DNA of 11,856 nucleotides. Origin: Thermoplasmata archaeon. Lineage in GTDB: Archaea; Thermoplasmatota; Thermoplasmata; UBA184. How positions within the stretch are numbered: position 1 is the stretch's first letter; every line of letters begins with the position of its first letter. The notes beneath the pieces are model-generated. The model saw only the letters and a list, made by a program, of their open reading frames with translations. It ran no database searches and had not been told where the DNA came from. Positions 1-5,908 of the stretch are shown piece by piece. The position numbers and the translations under genes are program-made. The DNA is taken from positions 1 to 11,856 of the forward strand of contig JAKAVH010000155.1 of assembly GCA_021827545.1 (NCBI GenBank). Reading direction: 5' to 3'.

Positions 1-471
1 GATCTGATGGGGATCTACACGCGCAACCTCACGACCGGCAAGCTGTTCTACCAGACCCTGGTCGGCGACCCGACGTATAACGGCATCGAGGGCCCCGTGG
101 TCGGGGACTTCGCGACCACGTACTTCGCGCTCCTCCCGACCCTCTATCTGGACGGCTTCCTCTTCCTGGGTGCCCCCTTCTACGTTGTGCTCGTCAGCTA
201 CATGTTCTTCAAGAACCGCGAGGCCCGCCGTAAGCAGGCGCGCGATCGCGCGCCCGAATCGATCCCGCCCTCCGGAGGGCCGTCGGACGGGGCCGCCGCG
301 GGGTCCACCGGTCCCACGCTGAGCCTCCCTCCGCCCGGAGGGGCCCCATCGCCTGCGGTTAAGGAGCGAACCTGCCCCAACTGCAACGCGGTGGTGTACG
401 AGAACGAGGCGAACTGTTGGAAGTGCGGTGCAAGCCTCACGTCCGGTAGCACCCCCCTTCCTTCGGGGTAG
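1..471 (+). CDS. C-terminal part of a membrane-anchored zinc-ribbon protein (5' end outside the window)
   Basis: The reading frame is open from the first base, so the true start lies upstream; the ATG at position 7 is probably internal. 156 residues are visible. A hydrophobic stretch at visible residues about 41-70 looks like one membrane span. It is followed by a basic stop-transfer segment (KNREARRKQ) and a low-complexity Pro/Gly/Ser linker (about 85-120). The C-terminus is a four-cysteine zinc ribbon: CPNC at 125-128 and CWKC at 139-142. The positive-inside rule puts the linker and ribbon in the cytoplasm and the missing N-terminal part outside the cell. Proteins with a large extracellular part, one span and a small cytoplasmic ribbon are common in archaea and mostly uncharacterised. 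No enzymatic motif is visible, and I give no function. The stop is TAG at 469-471. Confidence 0.8.
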   Translation, partial: DLMGIYTRNLTTGKLFYQTLVGDPTYNGIEGPVVGDFATTYFALLPTLYLDGFLFLGAPFYVVLVSYMFFKNREARRKQARDRAPESIPPSGGPSDGAAAGSTGPTLSLPPPGGAPSPAVKERTCPNCNAVVYENEANCWKCGASLTSGSTPLPSG

Positions 472-682
472 GGCCTTCGCCCCGCGTTCCCCCCCGGGTC
501 GGGCGAGCACCGACCTGCCATCAGATCAAGGTCTCTTGCATTTCGGAGCACTGCGGGTGTGCCCGACGTACTCCAACTGCGCCTACGGGGATTCGTTTGG
601 CCCGAGCCTCAGAACCGCTTGGGCGGCCTCGTATCCTCGCTGACGCCCGCTCATGCCCTCCGCCGCCAAGGCCGGAGGTAGC
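472..682. other. Intergenic gap between convergent genes
   Basis: This 211-base gap lies between the stop of the zinc-ribbon gene and the stop of the minus-strand PKD pilin. Open frames here lack the strong G/C third-position bias of the real genes. I see no tRNA, no T-rich terminator and no strong repeat. Confidence 0.5.
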
Positions 683-2356
683 TCACGAGACCCTTTGTGC
701 CCGCGGAGCCGATTCCTCCACGATCAGTCGAGCCGCGACCGCAATCGGTGGGAGGTCGTTGTTCGGAGTCGACCCCCGAGCCGGGATCGCCGGACCGGCC
801 TGCGAAATCGTCCCCATCGGTCCCGAGATCGCGAACGTGGCGGAGCAGGTAGGGCCGGAACCGGTCGCCGAGTTGGAAAGGACTGCTTCAAAACAGAACC
901 CTCCGGAATCCCCGGTGCCGGTCGTCACGATCGCCCAGTACGTACCGGGTCCTCCGTAGCCGCTGTATGAGCTCAGTGAGATCGAGATCATGGCGTTCGG
1001 ACCGTTCGCCGACTGTCGGGCGGAACCGAGACTCGGGGTTCCCCCCATACCGGTCCCCATTTGGTAGACCGGCTGTGGCCCGCTGGTCGTCCCGTCCGAT
1101 TCGAATACGTTGACGTAGTTGTAGTTGTTCCACTGATTGTTCGATACGGAGAAAGTGAACACCGTCTGCTGGTTCTGGTTAAGGGAGCACGCGGTGACCG
1201 TGCCGAAGGACGTCGCGATCGTCTGACCCGAACAGGAGGGGGTCGGAGCACTGACCGTGATGGTGACCGAGGTGGAGGCGACATTCGCCTTCGAGTCCGT
1301 CACACTGAGCGTCGCAAGGAACGTCCCTGCGGTCGTGTAGGTGTGGCTCGGGTTCTGAAGGGCACTCGCGCCCCCGTCGCCAAAGTTCCACGAATAGGTG
1401 AACGGACCAGTCCCCCCGCTCTGGGTCGTGGCGAAGGTGACCGTCAGGGGATAGACTCCCGAGGTCGGCTGGGCCGTGATGCTGACGTAGAGCTGGCCGG
1501 TGGGTCCCGAAACGCGGATCGTGACGGCCGCTGCCGTGGTCTGGCCGGCGGACCCGGAGGCGTTGACGAATCCGGTGAACGTGCCCGGCCCCGCAGCGCC
1601 GGAGGTGGCGTTGTAGGTCCATTGGCCCTGGTACAGCACCATCTTAACCGGATTGCTGGGAAGGCCCGGTACGGTAGCGAGGTTGGCGTAGACCGAGTTC
1701 GGCTTCACTCCCCCGGTGATCGTGGCGTAGACGGAGAAGGGCGCGCCCTGGGCGACGGGAGTAGACGACACCCAAGTGGACGTGATCACCGGCGGGGTGA
1801 CGATCTTCTGGCCCGGAAGGACGACGCTGTAGAGGAGCTGGCTCCCGCTCACAACGTACACGGTGATGTTGTCGGGCAAGGGGTCGGTCGTGGGCGTTCC
1901 ACAGATCGACGTGAAGGAGCGAGACCAGGTCTGACCAAGGTTCCAGGTGGACGTACTGATGCCCGATCCCACCGTCATCGACGTGGAGAACGGGCAGCTG
2001 TTCGGATACGCGGCCGATTTGAGGTAGATCAGCCCCGTCGAGGCGACCGCGGGACCGGTGAGGTGGGTGATGTTGATACCGCTCACCGCGGTTCCGCCGG
2101 GCGCCAACACGAGGTTCGCCTGGAACTGGTTCGCGTTTTGAGGTGGGGGGGACGGGAACGAGGTCACGAAGGCGAAGATCGAAGCGAACAACGTGACCGT
2201 GAGTGCCAAGAGGAGGATCGTCGCGACAACGTCAGAAACCCCGCGGCGCGAACGGTGTCGGTGGATCGACGGCCTTCCGCGAGCGCTCTGAACCGGAGTC
2301 ACCCCCAACGGCGCGGGTTCCGGTGACGAGACCTGACCTGAGCGGGACACAACCAA
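683..2356 (-). CDS. Large type IV pilin-like surface protein with a PKD domain
   Basis: Predicted secreted filament subunit or pilin-anchored adhesin of 557 residues. After a basic leader comes RRG followed by VSDVVATILLLALT and further hydrophobic residues (about 40-66). This is the archaeal type IV pilin N-terminal signature; cleavage by a PibD/EppA-type prepilin peptidase would fall after Gly39. The mature part is rich in Ser, Thr and Gly. A PKD (Ig-like beta-sandwich) domain lies at about 286-369, marked by WNFGDG at 323-328 and a final VTITVS strand. Six cysteines in three near pairs (121/152, 375/390, 488/504) suggest disulfides outside the cell. Most archaeal pilins are 100-200 residues, so this one is unusually large. 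The start is TTG at 2356, 33 bases from a TATA-like box, suggesting a leaderless transcript. GTG at 2302 would give a more usual 21-residue leader and cannot be excluded. A pilin-anchored adhesin role is inference. Confidence 0.9.
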   Translation of the reverse strand: MVVSRSGQVSSPEPAPLGVTPVQSARGRPSIHRHRSRRGVSDVVATILLLALTVTLFASIFAFVTSFPSPPPQNANQFQANLVLAPGGTAVSGINITHLTGPAVASTGLIYLKSAAYPNSCPFSTSMTVGSGISTSTWNLGQTWSRSFTSICGTPTTDPLPDNITVYVVSGSQLLYSVVLPGQKIVTPPVITSTWVSSTPVAQGAPFSVYATITGGVKPNSVYANLATVPGLPSNPVKMVLYQGQWTYNATSGAAGPGTFTGFVNASGSAGQTTAAAVTIRVSGPTGQLYVSITAQPTSGVYPLTVTFATTQSGGTGPFTYSWNFGDGGASALQNPSHTYTTAGTFLATLSVTDSKANVASTSVTITVSAPTPSCSGQTIATSFGTVTACSLNQNQQTVFTFSVSNNQWNNYNYVNVFESDGTTSGPQPVYQMGTGMGGTPSLGSARQSANGPNAMISISLSSYSGYGGPGTYWAIVTTGTGDSGGFCFEAVLSNSATGSGPTCSATFAISGPMGTISQAGPAIPARGSTPNNDLPPIAVAARLIVEESAPRAQRVS

Positions 2357-2385
2357 TCTCTCTGAACATATCAGGCGGGGGTCGG

Positions 2386-2393
2386 TTATTTAG
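2386..2393 (-). promoter_or_regulatory. TATA-like box for the PKD pilin gene
   Basis: On the minus strand this reads CTAAATAA inside a GC-rich surround. Its centre is about 33 bases from the TTG start at 2356. The same spacing is seen for the RHH gene in this window, consistent with a leaderless or very short-leader transcript. Confidence 0.45.
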
Positions 2394-2816
2394 ACGTTAT
2401 CGTGGGCTACCCGGAGCCTCGTATCCGGACTGGGCGACGCAAGGACCTTCGCGCCCAACGCATCTTGTCGAGTACCGGGACTCCGCACCCCGCTTCTGAC
2501 GAGTGCCGTACGGCTCAAACCCCGAGCGAGTGGAAGGGTCCGAGATCTGGGGTGTTCGGCGGGGCCCCGGCTTGAGCCATCCGCGAACCGCCTGGGGACG
2601 CGATAGTAGCCGGGTGCGATCTGGGCGTGACCCCTGTCGCGTAGAAGCGGCGGTACGAAGCCGCATCGGGCGCAGCGGTAGGGGCACTGGTCGAGGCGCC
2701 GGGTCGACGCCATCGAGACTAGCCCACACTGTCGTTGATGAGAAAGGGGTAGGAAGTGGTTAGCCGCAACCCCACCCGCCTTCACGGGGAGGTTGGCCTG
2801 CTCTATCCCAGGAGCC
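2394..2816. other. Spacer between the two pilin genes
   Basis: About 420 bases upstream of the PKD pilin promoter. It holds an inverted repeat (GGCTCAA at about 2513 and TTGAGCC at about 2571) and several shorter GC-rich dyads. A minus-strand open frame at 2390-2785 contains a CPYRCARC motif but otherwise has Arg/Ser/Pro-rich composition typical of non-coding GC-rich DNA, so I do not call it a gene. No tRNA, SRP RNA or RNase P signature was recognised. Confidence 0.4.
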
Positions 2817-3374
2817 CTACGGCAGCGCGACGCTGGTCGTGCCCTGGAGAGCCCCGGTGCCGGCTGCGATTAAGTCGTCGCCCGATACCGAGATGCTCGT
2901 GTAGAGGACCAAGGTGTCGGTGCTGGCGAATGTAACCGGAAGCGAGCCTCCGCTCCAGGTGCCCGCCGTGAAGTTGAACGCGGCGAGCGTCGTTCCGGTC
3001 AGACTCAGTATCGTGACCGTTGCGCCTCCAGGCATCGAGACGGGGGAACCCCCGCTCTGCACGGTAAACTTGACGTTCGCCGTGGTTACGGTGGAGCTCG
3101 CGGACGCGATGCCCACCGAGTAGCAGTGGCCGGCCGGCGGAGACGCGCCGCAGGGACTGGTCGCGCTTCCGCTAGACTGCTGAGCCACTCCGTAGCCGAA
3201 AGCGCTACCAATGGGTGTGGAACCAGGGCCCTTCGTCAGTCCGGAGATCAGTACGTACAAGACGGCAGCCAGCACGACCGTGATCGCGACGAGCAAAATC
3301 GTCGCGATGATCGGCGACACACCGCGCTTGCGCGCCTTTCTCCAGCTTCGTTCTCTCTTGCCAAAGACGTTCAT
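2817..3374 (-). CDS. Archaeal type IV pilin
   Basis: Predicted structural pilin of 185 residues. The N-terminus has a basic leader of 18 residues ending KRG, then VSPIIATILLVAITVV and more hydrophobic residues (about 19-46). This is the archaeal pilin/flagellin-like class III signal, with predicted prepilin peptidase cleavage after Gly18. The hydrophobic helix would form the filament core; the rest (about 50-185) is a Ser/Thr/Gly-rich beta-type head with one cysteine pair (C75, C84). The ATG start is supported by a Shine-Dalgarno GGAGG at 3385-3389, 10 bases upstream, and a TATA box at 3434-3441. It lies upstream of the PKD pilin on the same strand but 460 bases away, with separate promoters. 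It is probably the major subunit and the PKD protein a minor or tip subunit; that division is inference. Assembly genes are not in the window. Confidence 0.93.
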   Translation of the reverse strand: MNVFGKRERSWRKARKRGVSPIIATILLVAITVVLAAVLYVLISGLTKGPGSTPIGSAFGYGVAQQSSGSATSPCGASPPAGHCYSVGIASASSTVTTANVKFTVQSGGSPVSMPGGATVTILSLTGTTLAAFNFTAGTWSGGSLPVTFASTDTLVLYTSISVSGDDLIAAGTGALQGTTSVALP

Positions 3375-3384
3375 TCTCGCTTTT

Positions 3385-3389
3385 CCTCC
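3385..3389 (-). promoter_or_regulatory. Shine-Dalgarno site of the small pilin
   Basis: Minus-strand GGAGG, 10 bases before ATG at 3374. It fixes the start. The pilin message therefore has a leader of roughly 35 bases, unlike the leaderless-looking genes nearby. Confidence 0.75.
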
Positions 3390-3433
3390 GAGGGTCGTTA
3401 GACCCGCGGGTGACGCTATGGCAAAGCGCCACT

Positions 3434-3441
3434 ATTTAAAA
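3434..3441 (-). promoter_or_regulatory. TATA box of the small pilin gene
   Basis: The minus strand reads TTTAAATA inside TTTTAAATAG, the best TATA box in the window. A start of transcription about 26 bases downstream, near 3411, leaves room for the Shine-Dalgarno site at 3385-3389. Confidence 0.65.
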
Positions 3442-3470
3442 CATGACGTTGATTGAACGACAAACATCGA

Positions 3471-3488
3471 CATGTGATTCGTCACATG
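3471..3488. promoter_or_regulatory. Perfect 7-bp dyad upstream of the pilin promoter
   Basis: CATGTGA, a TTCG spacer, then TCACATG: a perfect inverted repeat about 30 bases upstream of the pilin TATA box. Position and symmetry suit a dimeric regulator's operator. In RNA it would be a hairpin with a UUCG loop, but it lies outside the expected pilin transcript. Confidence 0.45.
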
Positions 3489-3489
3489 C

Positions 3490-4200
3490 CGAACTAACCT
3501 GTAACTGCGCACGCATGCGTATCAATGCCGTCCGCCCGAGTCTCTCGGGCCCTCATGACCGCATTCCGCGAAGGTCAGGGTTCGGGGACCCTGCGCTGGC
3601 TGAACCCCTTGGCGCGAGTACGGGCCCTAAGTATAGGGTTGCCATGACCCGAAGCCAAACGTGGACGGGCGATCTGGACCTCGGGCGCTCCCGGTCGAGG
3701 CGGCGCCGAGCGATGCGGGACGCCCCACCTGGACACGCGTGGACTCGAACGGATACCATACGCACGTCCCCCGCCGCGCACGCACCTCTTCGCGCTGTCC
3801 GTGGACCGGCGGCCGATAACCAGTCGGCCTCGGTTTACCCCATCCGCCGTAGTGAATGCCCTAGCTCATCGGACCGACCCGTCCAGCGCTGGGGCTCCCG
3901 TTGTTTGGACGTGGCAAGGAGTCGATCGACCGGGACCGCTGTGGGGGATTCCGCCTCGAATAGGTCGACGCGACGAGATCGCTCAACTTTTGGGAGCGAG
4001 ATACTCCTTCAGCCCTCCTTGGCCCGCGGCGCTCGGCCCGGGCGTAAAGGAACCCGAGTCGCCGACCGGGCCGGCCCTTTACCTCGCAGGTCCCCGACAC
4101 TACACGGTAGACGAGAGTCGAACGGGCCCAATCAAACGTCGTCCCGCGTAGTGCACGCGTACTTCACGCGTCTTGGACGGGTCTCGCAGAGCCGGTTATA
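3490..4200. other. Gene-free stretch rich in inverted repeats, possibly a structured RNA
   Basis: About 710 bases without a convincing gene. The longest frame (plus, 3443-4204) is Arg/Ser-rich, shows no domain and lacks the third-position G/C bias of real genes. Inverted repeats include: GCCCGAG/CTCGGGC (3534-3550); CAGGGT/ACCCTG (3576-3593); a 10-bp stem at 3731-3740/3760-3769 that pairs fully only as minus-strand RNA, using G-U pairs; GGCCGA/TCGGCC (3811-3829) with a flanking ACCG/CGGT; TCGCTC/GAGCGA (3979-3999); and the interlocked pairs at 4034-4082. A TATA-like TAAGTATAG lies near 3629-3637. I could not match it to RNase P RNA, SRP RNA, rRNA or tRNA. It may be a non-coding RNA, a degenerated region or just GC-rich spacer. 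Confidence 0.35.
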
Positions 4201-4273
4201 CTGAGCGGTTCTTCGAAGCTCAGCCCGTTCGACCAATCGAACAACTTGTTCGACACGTCAGGAATCGTCCTGA
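4201..4273. promoter_or_regulatory. Cluster of dyads upstream of the RHH gene (possible operator array)
   Basis: Four inverted repeats sit within 73 bases: CTGAGC/GCTCAG (4201-4206/4218-4223); GTTCGA/TCGAAC with a CCAA spacer (4227-4242); TCGAACA/TGTTCGA with an ACT spacer (4237-4253); and TCAGGA/TCCTGA with an ATCG spacer (4258-4273). GTTCGAC recurs as a direct repeat at 4227 and 4248, 21 bases or two helical turns apart. The array ends about 40 bases before the TATA box of the ribbon-helix-helix gene. RHH proteins commonly bind short repeats in their own promoters, so autoregulation is a reasonable inference. Confidence 0.5.
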
Positions 4274-4313
4274 ATCGGGCTACGGCTTTGTGCTCTCAGC
4301 GCGACGGCCGCGC

Positions 4314-4321
4314 GTTTAAGT
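4314..4321 (+). promoter_or_regulatory. TATA box of the RHH / FtsZ-like operon
   Basis: GTTTAAGT is an AT-rich island in GC-rich sequence, centred 33 bases before GTG at 4351. No Shine-Dalgarno site lies before that GTG, consistent with a leaderless or very short-leader message. Confidence 0.6.
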
Positions 4322-4350
4322 AGAGGGACTTTACATGACTCTGCTCGGCT

Positions 4351-4854
4351 GTGTTCGACAACGCTCCAGAGACGGGATCTGAGCGCTCCCGCGCCCAGAA
4401 TGCCTCCCGGAAGGAAGCCGAGGACGCGCGCATCGCCCTACGGTGCAACCTGAAGGAGCTCCAGTTGGTCGACTCGTTCGTGGCGAGCGGCGAGTACCCG
4501 ACCCGATCGGAGCTCATGCGGGCGGCGCTGCACGCGTTCCTGCGCTCCCGAGCGACGCCGACCGCGCCGACGACGCCGGCCGCCGACGCCGAGGGCCTTG
4601 TCGAGGTCCCCGTGCGACTGCGACCGGAAGAGTACGCGGCCCTCGAGACCTACAGTCGCCACGTCGCGAACGGCCGTCCCGTGCGAGACATTCTCGCCGA
4701 GATGGTCCGCCGCGGAGAGATGGAGATGAAGGTCCACGAGCTCGTCCACCGCGCCCGGGCGACCGTGCGCGAGGCGGCGGAGACCCGAACCCAGGTCGGA
4801 GCGCTCAGCGAGAGCGGCAAGGACCTGGAGCGAAAGGGGGTCGTCGGTCGGTAG
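4351..4854 (+). CDS. Tandem ribbon-helix-helix transcription regulator (CdrS/CopG-like)
   Basis: Predicted DNA-binding regulator of 167 residues with two RHH units in one chain. Unit 1 (about 27-67) has a strand RIALRCN, helix LKELQLVDSFVASG, turn YPTRSE and helix LMRAALHAFLRS. A Thr/Pro/Ala linker (68-82) follows. Unit 2 (about 84-124) has a strand VEVPVRL, helix RPEEYAALETYSRHV and helix VRDILAEMVRRG. A charged helix (125-150) and a polar tail follow. RHH proteins normally bind DNA as dimers through the paired strands; two units in tandem could fold as a single-chain pseudodimer. The GTG start at 4351 suits the TATA spacing. The FtsZ-like gene begins 35 bases after the stop. In haloarchaea the RHH protein CdrS shares an operon with ftsZ2 and controls division genes; a comparable role here is inference from context. 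Unit 2 is less certain than unit 1. Confidence 0.86.
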   Translation: MFDNAPETGSERSRAQNASRKEAEDARIALRCNLKELQLVDSFVASGEYPTRSELMRAALHAFLRSRATPTAPTTPAADAEGLVEVPVRLRPEEYAALETYSRHVANGRPVRDILAEMVRRGEMEMKVHELVHRARATVREAAETRTQVGALSESGKDLERKGVVGR

Positions 4855-4878
4855 CGCCCGAGAGTTGGAGACACATCC

Positions 4879-4887
4879 GAGGGGGGG
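4879..4887 (+). promoter_or_regulatory. Shine-Dalgarno site deciding the start of the FtsZ-like gene
   Basis: The GAGGGGGGG run ends just upstream of GTG at 4890. It favours this GTG over ATG at 4935, which has no comparable site. Confidence 0.55.
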
Positions 4888-4889
4888 TT

Positions 4890-5816
4890 GTGGGAACCTA
4901 CGAGGCCGAGCGAACGAAGAGCGACCGAAGCGCCATGCCGGGCTACGGCGAGCCGGACGACGCGAGCTGGGAGAACCGGCTGCGTCTCGGCCAGGATGTC
5001 CGATTCGTCCTGGCGGCCGTTGGTGGCGGGGCGATCCGAGTCGGAAGGGAGATCGCGCGCCAGCACATCCGGCACCTCGAGACGGTCGCGATCAATTGCG
5101 ACCCCAAGGTCCAAGGATTCGACGAGTTCGACCGGCGGGTCTACCTCGGCCCCGACACCGGCATCGACACCGACACCGGAGGCTCGCCCATGGTCGGGGG
5201 TCTCCTGGCGCGGGCGGCCGAGCCGGCGCTCCAGCGGATCTTCCACGGCGCGACGTTCGTCATCGTTATCGGAAGCCTCGGCGGCGGTGCCGGGAGCGGC
5301 GCGTTGCCGTACGTGCTGGAGGTCGCCTCCCGCAACGCCGAGGTCGTGAGCGCTTTCGTGATCAAGCCGTTCCGCTGCGAAGGTGAGCGTCGGGCGCTCG
5401 CCGATCGGGCGATCGGCCGGCTCCACTTCGTGGAGTCGTTCGTCGAGAAGCGCGAACGCGGCTTCGCCACCCTCCAGACGCTCGACAACGAGAGCCTCGC
5501 TCGCACCCAGGGAGGCCTCGCCTTCACGCACGTGAGCCAGCACTGGGCCTCCATGATCGAAGAGCACATCGAGCGGTCGTTCCTCGCACCGGCGGAAGCG
5601 CTCCTCGAGACGCTCCAAATGAGCCAGTCGGTCGAGCAGGGGCCCGTCAACCGGATCCCGCCGGCCGAGGTTCCCGCGGTCGGATTCCCTCCGCACGGCC
5701 CGGCCCCCCCGATGCCCGAGGGCCCGCCGATCCTGCCCGCGATCCACATGATGGACCTCGAAGCCGAGCTCGAGTTCGAGATCGAGCCGGGAGCTCGTCC
5801 CGCGCCGGCGCGCTGA
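4890..5816 (+). CDS. Divergent tubulin/FtsZ-fold GTPase lacking the usual C-terminal domain
   Basis: Predicted GTP-binding cytoskeletal-type protein of 308 residues from GTG 4890 (293 from ATG 4935). Tubulin/FtsZ features appear in order: a glycine-rich T1-like loop AAVGGGAIRVG (about 42-52); AINCDP (67-72), matching FtsZ AINTD; the T4 signature as GSLGGGAGSG (128-137), with Ala where FtsZ has Thr; a T5-like PFRCEGERR (160-168); a T6-like TLDNESL (197-203); and an H7-like helix (about 208-232). After that I find no T7 catalytic loop (NxD type) and no FtsZ C-terminal domain. Instead there is a Pro-rich linker (about 255-283) and an acidic tail containing DLEAELEFEIEP. FtsZ proteins usually exceed 340 residues. 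Without T7 it may not hydrolyse GTP by the standard head-to-tail mechanism and may act with another FtsZ. Divergent FtsZ-like families are known in archaea; membership in any one is not established here. Confidence 0.84.
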   Translation: MGTYEAERTKSDRSAMPGYGEPDDASWENRLRLGQDVRFVLAAVGGGAIRVGREIARQHIRHLETVAINCDPKVQGFDEFDRRVYLGPDTGIDTDTGGSPMVGGLLARAAEPALQRIFHGATFVIVIGSLGGGAGSGALPYVLEVASRNAEVVSAFVIKPFRCEGERRALADRAIGRLHFVESFVEKRERGFATLQTLDNESLARTQGGLAFTHVSQHWASMIEEHIERSFLAPAEALLETLQMSQSVEQGPVNRIPPAEVPAVGFPPHGPAPPMPEGPPILPAIHMMDLEAELEFEIEPGARPAPAR

Positions 5817-5827
5817 CGGGCCCACCC

Positions 5828-5864
5828 CCGCCGGGCAGGCCCCTCCGTCTGCTACGCCCGGCGG
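5828..5864. terminator. Strong GC hairpin after the FtsZ-like gene
   Basis: CCGCCGGGC (5828-5836) pairs perfectly with GCCCGGCGG (5856-5864), a 9-bp stem with a 19-base loop. It starts 11 bases after the stop codon and ends before the next TATA box. There is no T-run, so it may be an mRNA 3'-end structure rather than a true archaeal terminator. Confidence 0.4.
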
Positions 5865-5877
5865 TACCGAATCAACC

Positions 5878-5883
5878 TTAAGT
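5878..5883 (+). promoter_or_regulatory. TATA-like box of the small membrane protein gene
   Basis: TTAAGT within CCTTAAGTG, centred about 29 bases before ATG 5909. It resembles the box of the RHH gene and again implies a leaderless message. Confidence 0.5.
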
Positions 5884-5908
5884 GCGGCCCGGGTTCCGGG
5901 ATTCCTCG

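Noticed and set aside
1061..2326. 421-codon plus-strand frame opposite the PKD pilin
   Set aside because: Arg/Gly/Val/Asp-rich shadow; the minus strand encodes a clear pilin N-terminus and PKD domain.
626..2426. 11-base repeat GCCTCGTATCC at 626 and 2416 flanking the PKD pilin
   Set aside because: Repeats of this length are expected by chance in a GC-rich window of this size; no target duplication or transposase is associated.
2390..2785. Minus-strand frame with a CPYRCARC zinc-finger-like motif
   Set aside because: Only three cysteines lie close together, with no second CxxC pair; the rest is low-complexity Arg/Ser/Pro sequence, and its end runs across the PKD pilin TATA box. A decayed zinc-ribbon gene cannot be excluded.
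3735..3760. Possible tRNA T-arm (GTTCGAGTC on the minus strand)
   Set aside because: The stem next to the loop does not pair beyond one base, and no acceptor or anticodon arm could be built. A similar sequence near 4109 fails the same test.
3443..4204. 253-codon plus-strand frame in the gene-free stretch
   Set aside because: Arg/Ser-rich product, no domain, third codon positions not biased like the real genes, no Shine-Dalgarno site; it begins over the pilin promoter.
4650..5825. 391-codon minus-strand frame opposite the RHH and FtsZ-like genes
   Set aside because: Shadow of real genes: the product is Arg/Asp/Glu/Leu-rich without a fold signature, while the plus strand has recognisable RHH and tubulin motifs.
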